A DNA stretch of 41,611 nt, taken from NCBI GenBank assembly GCA_964370775.1, contig CAYJKT010000026.1, forward strand, positions 1-41,611. Reading direction: 5' to 3'. A program made the position numbers and the translations under genes. This document shows positions 24,264-32,674 of the stretch, one piece after another. The stretch's first letter is position 1. Each line of letters starts with the position of its first letter. The notes beneath the pieces were generated by a model, which worked only from the letters and a program-made list of their open reading frames with translations, did not search any database and was not told the origin of the DNA. This DNA is from SIG603 sp964370775 (GTDB lineage Bacteria; Bacillota; Clostridia; Oscillospirales; Acutalibacteraceae).

Positions 24264-25241
24264 TTACCTCTTAACAATTTTTCTTGCTAAATTCACAAGT
24301 TTTATAACCAATCTATAATTTTTAATCCCCTTATTGAAAGAGGAAATATATAATCTATTAAGCTTATTTACGCAGTTTAAATCAATTTTTTTACTTAATT
24401 CAATACACTGTTTTCTATACTCATTCACTAATTTCCCATGTTCATTTTCATCTAAAAATCTATACCCTTTGTCTACTGTGTTTACAGCACTAGCGAGTGA
24501 ATATGAAGCAAAATTATGCATGTTTTTTGCTATAAAATACTCAGTTCTTGCGATATAAGCATCACATGTTTGCAGATATTTCGTAGTGAAATCAGAACTT
24601 ATAATACTGTTTCCTCTGTGAAGATAATTGTATAATTTATCGCTAACACAGGTCATTTTTTCACATTTATCATATATTTTGTGAGCGATAAACTCGTCCT
24701 CGTTCATCTTGCCAACATCAAATCTCAAATCAATAAAAATATCTTTTTTATATAATTTATTCCACACAACAACAAAGCTAGAGTTTCTTGGCAATAAATT
24801 GAAAATATCATTTTGTGTAAGAACTGCTTCACTAACCTGTGGTATTAATGGAATGATTTTAATAAATGTATCTTCATATACTTCCTTTATACCACACATT
24901 GCTATGTCTGCATTATCTTTTTGTATTTTCTTATACAATATTTCAACCATATTTTTTTCAATATAATCATCACTATCGACAAAAAGAATATACTCACCTG
25001 TCGCTATGTTCAATCCAGCGTTTCTTGCATCAGATAATCCACCATTTTTTTTGTGCACAACAATTATCCTATCATCTGTTTTAGCATAATCATCGCAAAT
25101 GTTTGGGCAATTATCAGGTGAGCCGTCATTCACTAAAATAATCTGCAAACTTTTATAAGATTGTTCTACTATGCTTTTTATGCATTTATCTATATATTTT
25201 TCAACTTTATACACAGGCACTATCACAGATACTGTTTCCAT
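24264..25241 (-). CDS. Family 2 glycosyltransferase (GT-A), copy B
   Basis: A 325-residue transferase: VSVIVPVYKVEKYIDKCIKS, VNDGSPDNC, NGGLSDARNAGLN and LFVDSDDYIE make up the donor-binding and metal sites, followed by a helical acceptor domain. It shares length and most motifs with the flanking GT2s at 23,270 and 25,244, suggesting descent by tandem duplication, with divergence mainly in the acceptor half. Starts two bases after the preceding stop with AGG about eight bases upstream. Confidence 0.9.
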   Translation of the reverse strand: METVSVIVPVYKVEKYIDKCIKSIVEQSYKSLQIILVNDGSPDNCPNICDDYAKTDDRIIVVHKKNGGLSDARNAGLNIATGEYILFVDSDDYIEKNMVEILYKKIQKDNADIAMCGIKEVYEDTFIKIIPLIPQVSEAVLTQNDIFNLLPRNSSFVVVWNKLYKKDIFIDLRFDVGKMNEDEFIAHKIYDKCEKMTCVSDKLYNYLHRGNSIISSDFTTKYLQTCDAYIARTEYFIAKNMHNFASYSLASAVNTVDKGYRFLDENEHGKLVNEYRKQCIELSKKIDLNCVNKLNRLYISSFNKGIKNYRLVIKLVNLARKIVKR

Positions 25242-25243
25242 AA

Positions 25244-26242
25244 TTACCTCATTTTGTTTCTAACATTATACGCAAAATATCCCATTTTTGCCATAAAATA
25301 AATTCCATTTACATTCTTTTTCTTCACAAGATTATATAACATTTTTTTAGCTCTACCATTTGGTGGTATTCTGTCTCTTGTTAAAAGTTCATTTTCGATA
25401 TATTTTTTTATTTCATTTTTTCTGAATTTAGAAGTGTTGTCGCCTTTAAATAAGTTCATTAAACATGTAATAAACAGACTATAAAGTTGGCTTGTTTCTA
25501 TGTCTTCATGCTTTATATTACCATTTGTTCTTGCAAATTTTTCTTGTCTTTTAAACAGTTCTGTCAATTCTTTAAACAAATTTTCTTGATAAACTTCACT
25601 TGCAGAATTTTCATTATATCTATAATAATATAAGTTTTTATCTATAACCTGAATTTGGTTACATTTCGCAAAATATGTTAAGCAAAAACGCAAGTCCTCG
25701 CCTATTTTCACATCTTTTTCAAACATGAGTTTATTATTAACAATTATGTCTCTTACAAATAACTTATTAACAGGGCAAGCTAAACTAAGTGTAGAAGCAA
25801 ATTTCCAATAACTTTCAATAAATTCATTAATTTCTAAACTTAAAATATCATACTCACCTAATGGCGTAACACCATTAACTGAAACCCTATTAATTCCAAA
25901 TAAAACAAGCTGAGAATTTTTTTCTATACTGTTTACTAAAGTTTCTACAGTGTTATTTTTAATATAATCATCAGAATCAACAAACAAAACAAACTTACCA
26001 CTTGCCATGTTAATGCCAGTATTTCTTGTGTCACCAACGCCACTATTTGCTTTGTTGACTAGTATTACTCTGTCATCTTTTTCGCTATATTTTTTGCATA
26101 TATCATAGCTTTTGTCTTTTGAACCATCGTTTATAAGTATAATCTCTAAATCTTGATATGTTTGATTAACAAGACTTTTCACACATTCATCAATGAAATT
26201 TTCTGCATTATATACAGGCACAATTATGCTAACTTTATCCAT
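25244..26242 (-). CDS. Family 2 glycosyltransferase (GT-A), copy C
   Basis: A 332-residue transferase: VSIIVPVYNAENFIDECVKS, INDGSKDKSY, NSGVGDTRNTGIN and LFVDSDDYIK. The C-terminal half is more diverged than the other two copies (residues about 120-332), so its acceptor is likely different. Its start lies inside the end of the polymerase gene (eight bases overlap). Confidence 0.9.
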   Translation of the reverse strand: MDKVSIIVPVYNAENFIDECVKSLVNQTYQDLEIILINDGSKDKSYDICKKYSEKDDRVILVNKANSGVGDTRNTGINMASGKFVLFVDSDDYIKNNTVETLVNSIEKNSQLVLFGINRVSVNGVTPLGEYDILSLEINEFIESYWKFASTLSLACPVNKLFVRDIIVNNKLMFEKDVKIGEDLRFCLTYFAKCNQIQVIDKNLYYYRYNENSASEVYQENLFKELTELFKRQEKFARTNGNIKHEDIETSQLYSLFITCLMNLFKGDNTSKFRKNEIKKYIENELLTRDRIPPNGRAKKMLYNLVKKKNVNGIYFMAKMGYFAYNVRNKMR

Positions 26243-27539
26243 TCAACTCTCCAATTTTTAAAGTTTGTTTATCCTCTAATTTTTGCTCAAAATACATTAT
26301 CGCCATATATATTACTAAGAATTTTGCAGCAAAAATATCTGGAATAAAACAGCTACCAATAGCTGTGCCGATAAATAAATATCTTCCTATTCCCACCTTT
26401 GGGGTCTCGAAGAATTGCTTTACCAAATATATCAGTAACACGATTAGATGAAGCAATCCACCTTGTACTAAAAACTTTAGCAAAACAAAATGTGGCACTG
26501 GTTCTCCTGTTAAATAATAAAGCATATCTCTACCATATCCAACACCAAATAATATATCGGAATTAAAATATAGTTCTAACGCTGCAATGTAACCCTCAAC
26601 TCTGCCAGTATCATCAAGTAGCATTCCTTCTTCAATCACTCTAACGCTTTCTAATGCATAGAGTGTAACCAACCCAAGCACTGCTATTCCTGTTATTTTC
26701 AACAGTTTTGTTCCAATTCTTTCTCTGTAAAACAGAGCGAATAATCCAAGTAAAATAAACAAGGACACAATGCCTGTTCTTGTTGATGTAAGTGTAATTC
26801 CAACAAGTATTATCACCATTTTAGGTATAGCAAATTTAAAGCGTTTATATTCTTTAATAAGCACAAAAACAGCAATAGCTACAAAGATAGAAGCACTGCT
26901 AGCATCTAAAAATAGTAAACTAGTGATAATTCGTGTTTGACCAAGATAAACAGTATCTACTCCATAAATAAAATTGTATTCAAAAACAATTTGAATTACT
27001 GCTTGCACTGTAATGCCTATCGCAGTAAAAATATTAGCATTTACATAGGATTTTAATACACCGTCATATTCTTTTTGCGTTATAGTAACATCTAAGCTTT
27101 TAATAGAAATTGCAACAGCAAACACGAACACAAAGGTAATTACCTCTGTTAAAGCACCTGATAAACTATCGCTATTGTGTAGTATAATTGTTACTGCTTC
27201 AAGTGTCACCAGTATGACAACTAGCAACAAATCAGATTTATCATAGTTTGTTCTGTTAACATATATGCCATACATTACTATCGCAAATCCTATTAGGTAG
27301 ATAAATGGTAAATGCATGGATTCTACAGTTTTACCAAAAATGTTCATCCACCCACAAGACCATGAATATATCATCATTTCAGTAAGTACTACTATGGTTT
27401 GATTTCCCTCTTTTTTAGAGAAAAATCCAATAAGTAATAACAGAACAGAAAGCGTTACTAGAGCTGGTATGCCACTAAAATTTAGAACTATACACAATAT
27501 ATTTGCCAGTAGAAATAATCCACCAAAAAGTGTTTTCAT
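26235..27539 (-). CDS. Wzy-like polysaccharide polymerase
   Basis: A 434-residue membrane protein with about 11-12 hydrophobic helices and a long extracellular loop around residues 300-345 (RVIEEGMLLDDTGRVEGYIA, then SDILFGVGYGRDM), a pattern seen in O-antigen polymerases and ligases. Sequence identity among Wzy proteins is low, so the call rests on topology and on its place in the gene cluster between transferases and flippase. It would join repeat units outside the membrane. GGAGG precedes the ATG. Confidence 0.78.
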   Translation of the reverse strand: MKTLFGGLFLLANILCIVLNFSGIPALVTLSVLLLLIGFFSKKEGNQTIVVLTEMMIYSWSCGWMNIFGKTVESMHLPFIYLIGFAIVMYGIYVNRTNYDKSDLLLVVILVTLEAVTIILHNSDSLSGALTEVITFVFVFAVAISIKSLDVTITQKEYDGVLKSYVNANIFTAIGITVQAVIQIVFEYNFIYGVDTVYLGQTRIITSLLFLDASSASIFVAIAVFVLIKEYKRFKFAIPKMVIILVGITLTSTRTGIVSLFILLGLFALFYRERIGTKLLKITGIAVLGLVTLYALESVRVIEEGMLLDDTGRVEGYIAALELYFNSDILFGVGYGRDMLYYLTGEPVPHFVLLKFLVQGGLLHLIVLLIYLVKQFFETPKVGIGRYLFIGTAIGSCFIPDIFAAKFLVIYMAIMYFEQKLEDKQTLKIGELNG

Positions 27540-27553
27540 TTTTGCCTCCGTTT

Positions 27554-28435
27554 TTATCCAAATTTTCTAAACCTCACAAAATATACTATGGCAGCAAGTG
27601 GTACAGCTAATATGCTAATAAATTTATTTGGCGAATTTTTAAGCCAGTTTATATCTCTACTTAATTTACACCCCACCAAATATAACGCCGCCGCTTTATA
27701 TTTTATTTTAAATGAATTTGATACTCTGAATTTAATTCTTTTTAATTCTGTATACCCTTTTGGGTTTTGGGCTATCAATTTTGCCATATTACTTGTATAT
27801 CCATCAGCTAAATATTCGTATACATAATATTTTTTATCACTCACATACAACTTATATTTTTCATCAATTTGACAATAAACATATTCTTCACCAACAAATT
27901 TTTCACCTGTTATTTTAGGAAATAAATATTTTTTCAGTACCTCAGTTTTAAAAACTAGTGAAGTATCTCCTTTAAGCCCATGTTTTTCATACAAATCGCT
28001 TAAACTAGCATATTTACCTATCATATCTGGTAAAAACTTAGCAATCTCTTTGTCTTTTATCAATTTTTGAGATATTATACCAGAAACGCCTATGCAATTT
28101 GTTTTTTCTATATCAAAATAAATATCTTCAATTGCAGTATTAAGTAAATAATCATCTGAGTCAACACAAAAGAAAAAATCTGTGTTACAGTTTAACACAC
28201 CAGTGTTATGAGCAATATGTTTGCCACTATTTTCTTGCTTAATATATTCAATTTTTAACTTGTTTTCACTGATCCAATTCTCTACTGTTTTGTCAGTATC
28301 ATCTGTAGAACCATCATCTACAATCAACCAAATAAATTGTTTGTTTGTTTGCAACAATAAGCTTTCATAAAGCTTCACCAAAGTATAAGCTCTGTTATAA
28401 GTTGGAGTAAAAATAGTAAGTAAAATAAAACTCAC
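27554..28435 (-). CDS. Family 2 glycosyltransferase
   Basis: A 293-residue GT-A protein of a different sub-branch: LTIFTPTYNRAYTLVKLYES, VDDGSTDDTDKTVENW, NSGKHIAHNTGV and FFCVDSDDYLLNTAI. The C-terminal segment ends in a hydrophobic stretch (about 265-285: FISILAVPLAAIVYFVRF), which may anchor it to the membrane. It overlaps the upstream GT4 stop by four bases. Confidence 0.9.
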   Translation of the reverse strand: MSFILLTIFTPTYNRAYTLVKLYESLLLQTNKQFIWLIVDDGSTDDTDKTVENWISENKLKIEYIKQENSGKHIAHNTGVLNCNTDFFFCVDSDDYLLNTAIEDIYFDIEKTNCIGVSGIISQKLIKDKEIAKFLPDMIGKYASLSDLYEKHGLKGDTSLVFKTEVLKKYLFPKITGEKFVGEEYVYCQIDEKYKLYVSDKKYYVYEYLADGYTSNMAKLIAQNPKGYTELKRIKFRVSNSFKIKYKAAALYLVGCKLSRDINWLKNSPNKFISILAVPLAAIVYFVRFRKFG

Positions 28436-29547
28436 TCTCCTATTTGTAAATAAAATTTCTCTAATTCTTCTGTTACTGTTTTTATATCGTAACCATTCGC
28501 TACTATAATATCTGTCATGTTTTTTCTTTCATATCCTGTGGCATGTCCTAAGCATTTTTCTGCCCATATTTTTGCAGATTTTTCAAGTGGAACATACTCT
28601 AGCAAATCTGTAACTTTCGCTTCAATCGGCACTACTTTGTCACTTGTTAAACATTCTAACCCTGTAGCTTGTGCCTCAATTAAGACCACGCCTAGCCCCT
28701 CTGACAAAGACGGAAATAAAAATAAATCTGCCGCCATTAAATAATCATTTACATTCTCCACTGCACCAAGTATTTTTACATTATTAGTCAAATTAAGTTC
28801 GTTAATTTTTATTTCTATTTGCTCTCTAAAGTCTCCATCTCCCAGTAATAAGAGTATAGCATTAGGCTTGCTCTTTGCTATCTCTGAAAAAATATCTAAC
28901 AAAAACAAATGATTTTTCAACGGGTGAAATCTCGCAACATTTCCAACTACAAATTCATCTGAAATATTAAGTTTTGTTCTAATTTCATCTCTAACTTTAA
29001 CTGAAAACGCAAACTTCTCGCTATCTATAGCATTGTTTATTATCTTAAATTGTTTGTCACCAAACAACCATTTTCCAGAAGTTTTACTACAAGCAAATCT
29101 ATAATCAAGCTTGTTGCTCCATTTTAATGGAATTTGAAAAATATCTTTTACTTTATTTGCCATACCCTTGCCAGAACTTATGCTATGGCTGTGAACAATT
29201 GTAGTCATTCCTCTTTTCTTCGCATATCCCAAATAAAAAATGGCAGTAGTTATAATATGGCTATGCATTATTTTATACTCTGAGTGATTATCAATAAACT
29301 TCTTCCATTCTCTCACGTATTCAAAATGATTTTTGCCACGATATTTTGGCACTCTATGAATTTTACCACCTAAAGATACTATCTCGTCATCATACGCACA
29401 TTTTTTGTCAGTATGCACAACAAAGTCAAATTGAATTTTTTCTCTGTCGATATTACGGTATATATTCATAATCAAAGTTTCTGCTCCGCCTCTGTTCATC
29501 TCTCCAAAAACGTGCAAAATTCTAATCGGCTCATTAAATTTCTTCAT
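28432..29547 (-). CDS. Family 4 glycosyltransferase (EpsF/CapM-like)
   Basis: A 371-residue GT-B enzyme. N-terminal acceptor domain with ILHVFGEMNRGGAETLIMNI, and C-terminal donor domain with VGNVARFHPLKNHLFLLDIF, LLLLGDGDFREQIE and the EX7E motif in SLSEGLGVVLIEAQ. Residues about 85-100 (MHSHIITTAIFYLGYA) include the conserved HSH. GT4 enzymes retain anomeric configuration and use nucleotide sugars. It overlaps its neighbours on both sides, four and fourteen bases. Confidence 0.92.
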   Translation of the reverse strand: MKKFNEPIRILHVFGEMNRGGAETLIMNIYRNIDREKIQFDFVVHTDKKCAYDDEIVSLGGKIHRVPKYRGKNHFEYVREWKKFIDNHSEYKIMHSHIITTAIFYLGYAKKRGMTTIVHSHSISSGKGMANKVKDIFQIPLKWSNKLDYRFACSKTSGKWLFGDKQFKIINNAIDSEKFAFSVKVRDEIRTKLNISDEFVVGNVARFHPLKNHLFLLDIFSEIAKSKPNAILLLLGDGDFREQIEIKINELNLTNNVKILGAVENVNDYLMAADLFLFPSLSEGLGVVLIEAQATGLECLTSDKVVPIEAKVTDLLEYVPLEKSAKIWAEKCLGHATGYERKNMTDIIVANGYDIKTVTEELEKFYLQIGE

Positions 29548-30679
29548 AAATTTTCTTCATCATTTCATTTACTTTTATAATACTAAAATTCTCTATTTTT
29601 TCTCCCGCATAAACCCCAAAACTATCACGAAGTTCTCTGTCTTCTATTAATTTGTCTATATAATGTGCAAATTCGTCACTACTGAATTTATTGCACAAAA
29701 ACCCATTTTTTCCATGTTCTACTAAATCAGTATTCCCTCTAATTTCACTAACAATACTAGCTTTTGAACACGCTAACGCTTCCATTAACGATACTGATAG
29801 TCCCTCTCTGATAGACGGAAAACAAAAGATGTCTGAAGTAGCAAAAAGTTCGTTAATATCTGTCCTAAATCCTAAAAGCTTTAATTTGTCGGAAACCCCA
29901 TTTGCTTTCGCTATCTCAATTAATTCGTTTTTTCCCTTACCTTTACCAGCAATAATATACAATACATTTTTATTTTTAAGCTTTGCCATAGCCTCAATAA
30001 TAACTTTATGATTTTTGTTTTCAACCAGTTCTCCAACAGAAAAAAGAATTATTTTATCTTTTTCGATGCCTAGTTCTTTTCTCTTTTGCTCTATATCCAC
30101 TAAACTGTTACTTAATTTGTCTATATCTACGCCAATACCTGGAATATACTCTAGTTTTTTTGCATTCATTTTAGTTTTAGCTAGCTGATAATCTTCTTTA
30201 TTAATAGTAATAAGCACATCAGTAAATTTAGAAAAACACCTCTCAATCGGATAATAAATTAACCAATTTAACTTTGAAGAGCCCGTATAAAAATGAAAAC
30301 CGTGCGCTGTATAAATAACTTTTGTTCCTTTTTTTCTAGCCTTTTTACTAGCACCTCTAACAAACATGCTAGAAAGTGGTGCGTGAGTATGAATAATGTT
30401 GAACTTTTCCTCATTTATCAGCTTTTTTATCTGATTATAAGCTTTTAAAAACTTGGGTGAATACGGTGACCTCGTAAAGTCAATTTGCACTATTTTTACA
30501 TTCATCTCAATTAGTGTATTTTTCAACTTACTTATAACTTCATCTGTGCAAGTGTTACCCTCTAAAAAATTGCATGCAACTGTAACCTCATATCCAAGCT
30601 CTTGCAAAAGTTTGATATTTGGCATGTTAAATTGGTCTATCATAGATGCAACTGTAGCTGTCATCAACGCTTTCTTCAT
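29534..30679 (-). CDS. Family 4 glycosyltransferase (EpsD-like)
   Basis: About 381 residues from the ATG at 30679, which follows AAGGGA at good spacing; in-frame upstream ATGs (30700, 30790) would add residues without similarity to the family. The N-terminal domain has the LMTATVASMIDQFNMPNIKL start and THAPLSSMFVRGASKKARKK, YTAHGFHFYTGSSKLNWLIY, typical of EpsD-type enzymes. The donor domain has SVGELVENKNHKVIIEAMA, IIAGKGKGKNELIE and FPSIREGLSVSLMEALAC (EX7E). It is the first gene of the operon, so it may act early on the primed lipid. The priming enzyme is not in the window. Confidence 0.9.
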   Translation of the reverse strand: MKKALMTATVASMIDQFNMPNIKLLQELGYEVTVACNFLEGNTCTDEVISKLKNTLIEMNVKIVQIDFTRSPYSPKFLKAYNQIKKLINEEKFNIIHTHAPLSSMFVRGASKKARKKGTKVIYTAHGFHFYTGSSKLNWLIYYPIERCFSKFTDVLITINKEDYQLAKTKMNAKKLEYIPGIGVDIDKLSNSLVDIEQKRKELGIEKDKIILFSVGELVENKNHKVIIEAMAKLKNKNVLYIIAGKGKGKNELIEIAKANGVSDKLKLLGFRTDINELFATSDIFCFPSIREGLSVSLMEALACSKASIVSEIRGNTDLVEHGKNGFLCNKFSSDEFAHYIDKLIEDRELRDSFGVYAGEKIENFSIIKVNEMMKKIYEEI

Positions 30680-30736
30680 AAAATCGTTTCCCTTGCTCAT
30701 CAAAATGTAAAAATATAGTTCTACAAATACTTTAAC

Positions 30737-30765
30737 AGTGTAACATATTCTATCATTTTTTGCAA
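30737..30765 (-). promoter_or_regulatory. Putative promoter of the polysaccharide operon
   Basis: On the minus strand TTGCAA (30760-30765), 17 bases, TACACT (30737-30742) with TG one base before the -10. It is 58 bases upstream of the first transferase start. Confidence 0.45.
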
Positions 30766-30790
30766 GCAATAGTACCATGTATTTAATCAT

Positions 30791-30835
30791 ACTCTATAAA
30801 AAACAGTGGTAAAGAGCATCACACTCTCCACCACT
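30791..30835 (-). terminator. Terminator of the sugar-acid operon
   Basis: Stem AGTGGT (30805-30810) with ACCACT (30830-30835), with inner AGAG/CTCT pairs; on the minus strand followed by GTTTTTTAT. It lies shortly after the lactonase stop and separates this operon from the polysaccharide operon. Confidence 0.8.
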
Positions 30836-30852
30836 TCAATTCTTAATATATA

Positions 30853-31845
30853 TTAGTTCAACAAAGCATAACTTGTTTGAACCACATCTACACTTAGCCC
30901 TTGCTCTATCATCTCACCAGTTGTAGTGTTCATATTAAACACTGCAATATTGTTGGAACTTTGATTAGCCACAAACAAGTGTTTTCCACTTTCATCAAAG
31001 CTAAACATTCTAGGACTTTTACCACCACAGTCAAATGAACTTATTATGCTGAATGTTTTTGTATCTATAACTAAAATCTTATCTACTCCTCTGACTGAAG
31101 CGTAAAGATAGTCGGTGTTTGGCATAAAACCAATCTCAGCTGAACTATTATTTGCTACTTCATCTACTAAGTTAATTGTATCCATACATGTGAAAACTCC
31201 GTTATCATAGCTTAATTTAATGACTTTGTTACCTAGTTCAGTAATTAAATAAGCTTCCTTATCATTTTTAAAAACAATGTGTCTAGGGCCTTCAAATTCT
31301 GGCATTTCACTAGTAATAACTGAACTTTCATCTAAACTTCCGTTTTCTTTTATGTCATAGACATGAAGTTTATTAGTTCCTAAATCAACCGCTATAAGCT
31401 TTTTACTATCAGGAGAAAGCACCACTTGATGTGCGTGTGCTTTTTCTTGTCTTGGGTGCGTACTGCTTCCAACATGTTGAATTAAGTTAACAAGCTTGCC
31501 AAGTTTTCCATCACAGCATAGTTTATATGCCACAACATGACCAGAGTTATAATCTGCGCCATAAACCGCTTTTTCTGTAGCAATTAAGTGACAAAGTCCG
31601 CTACCACTAGTGCTAACGCTTGAAACATAGCTTAATTCACCATTGACACCTATATTATAAGCACTAATTTTAGTCTCCTCGCCACACTCAACACCAGCAT
31701 AGCAGATATTTTTTGTTGGATGAAAACAAAGGTAAGACGGATTTAAGCAATCTGCACTGCTTGATTTTGTTAGAGTGTCATCAGCCCACAAAAAGCTATC
31801 TATTTTACCACTGTAACCACCTGTATACAAATACTTGTTCATCAT
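30853..31845 (-). CDS. Beta-propeller lactonase (6-phosphogluconolactonase/YkgB-like family)
   Basis: A 330-residue, repeat-built protein of the lactonase_7-bladed propeller family. Blade markers recur about every 45-50 residues: YLYTGGYSGKI at the start, PTKNICYAGVECGEETK, GADYNSGHVVAYKL, QEKAHAHQVVLSPDSKKLIAVDLGTNKL (about 130-160), EMPEFEGPRHIVFKND (about 190), the NTDYLYASVRGVDKI blade and KSPRMFSFDESGKHLFVANQSS (about 278-298). The H-x-H in KAHAHQV and R in GPRH are the usual active-site positions. No signal peptide is seen, so it acts in the cytoplasm. It overlaps the SDR gene by four bases (ATGA), implying linked functions. Confidence 0.88.
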   Translation of the reverse strand: MMNKYLYTGGYSGKIDSFLWADDTLTKSSSADCLNPSYLCFHPTKNICYAGVECGEETKISAYNIGVNGELSYVSSVSTSGSGLCHLIATEKAVYGADYNSGHVVAYKLCCDGKLGKLVNLIQHVGSSTHPRQEKAHAHQVVLSPDSKKLIAVDLGTNKLHVYDIKENGSLDESSVITSEMPEFEGPRHIVFKNDKEAYLITELGNKVIKLSYDNGVFTCMDTINLVDEVANNSSAEIGFMPNTDYLYASVRGVDKILVIDTKTFSIISSFDCGGKSPRMFSFDESGKHLFVANQSSNNIAVFNMNTTTGEMIEQGLSVDVVQTSYALLN

Positions 31846-32657
31846 GCTTCACCATCTAATTTCTTTCTAAGCTCTCTAAAACCTTTTATCTCGTCTTCGT
31901 TAAATTCCTCTAGCATACCCGATAGAATTAATCCACCGTCGATTTTAACAGTGTTTCCTGTCATATATTTTGCACTGTCAGACGCTAAGAAGTGAACTAA
32001 CTCGCCTACTTCTGTAGCTGTTCCACTTCTACCTAACGGAATTTTCTTCATCCAATCAAAATATGTTAGAAGTTCCATAGTAGGATTATCAGCAGTAGCA
32101 GTCGCACCTGGCGCAACGCTGTTCACCCTAATTCCATGAGGTGCTAGCTCAAGCGCCATTGCCTCAACACTTCTGTTAAGAGCAGCTTTCAAACCACCAT
32201 AAACACAGTCATCTGGATATGACCTAATACCTCTTGTTGAAGATATATAAATTATGTTGCCTTGAACTTTGTTGTCTACCATGTAATTTGCTGCAACATG
32301 AGCACAGTTCATATAAGACTTATAGTTCAAGTTAAATAAGAAATCCATTTCTTCATCTTTTAACGTAAGAACATCTGTAAATATTGTGTAGCCTGCGTTG
32401 CACACAAGCAAATCTATTCCACCTAAATCTTCTATAGCTTTTGCAGTAACTTCTCTAGCTACTCCGTTTTTCTCAAGAGAAGCTTGATAGTAGAAGCACT
32501 TTGCTCCGAACTCAGAGACAATTTTGCTCAAACTTTCTGCGCCCTCTTTGCGTGTGTTATATGTAACTGCAATGTCATATCCGTTTTTAGCAAGAACAGT
32601 CGCAATCCCCTTGCCAATACCATGGCTTCCACCAGTTATAAACGCTTTTTTTCTCAT
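31842..32657 (-). CDS. SDR-family dehydrogenase (FabG/glucose 1-dehydrogenase-like)
   Basis: A 271-residue short-chain dehydrogenase: nucleotide-binding GGSHGIGKG at 9-17, NAG at 87-89, catalytic S139/S140, Y153 and K157 (YGGLK). R36 (in YNTRKEG) suggests preference for NADP. The C-terminus has the MTGNTVKIDGG motif. In this operon, with an enolase-superfamily sugar-acid dehydratase and a lactonase, an aldose 1-dehydrogenase or a sugar-acid oxidoreductase is most likely. It starts 18 bases after the dehydratase gene with GGAG nearby. Confidence 0.9.
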   Translation of the reverse strand: MRKKAFITGGSHGIGKGIATVLAKNGYDIAVTYNTRKEGAESLSKIVSEFGAKCFYYQASLEKNGVAREVTAKAIEDLGGIDLLVCNAGYTIFTDVLTLKDEEMDFLFNLNYKSYMNCAHVAANYMVDNKVQGNIIYISSTRGIRSYPDDCVYGGLKAALNRSVEAMALELAPHGIRVNSVAPGATATADNPTMELLTYFDWMKKIPLGRSGTATEVGELVHFLASDSAKYMTGNTVKIDGGLILSGMLEEFNEDEIKGFRELRKKLDGEA

Positions 32658-32674
32658 ATTATCACTCCTTTAAA

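Noticed and set aside
24262..24277. TTG start for the first GT2 gene
   Set aside because: It would add five residues and overlap the preceding gene more. The ATG at 24262 follows AAGAGG and gives the usual KNVSIIVPVYK N-terminus.
30680..30790. Upstream ATGs for the first GT4 gene
   Set aside because: The residues between 30790 and 30679 do not resemble any GT4 N-terminus, and the ribosome site AAGGGA lies directly before the ATG at 30679.
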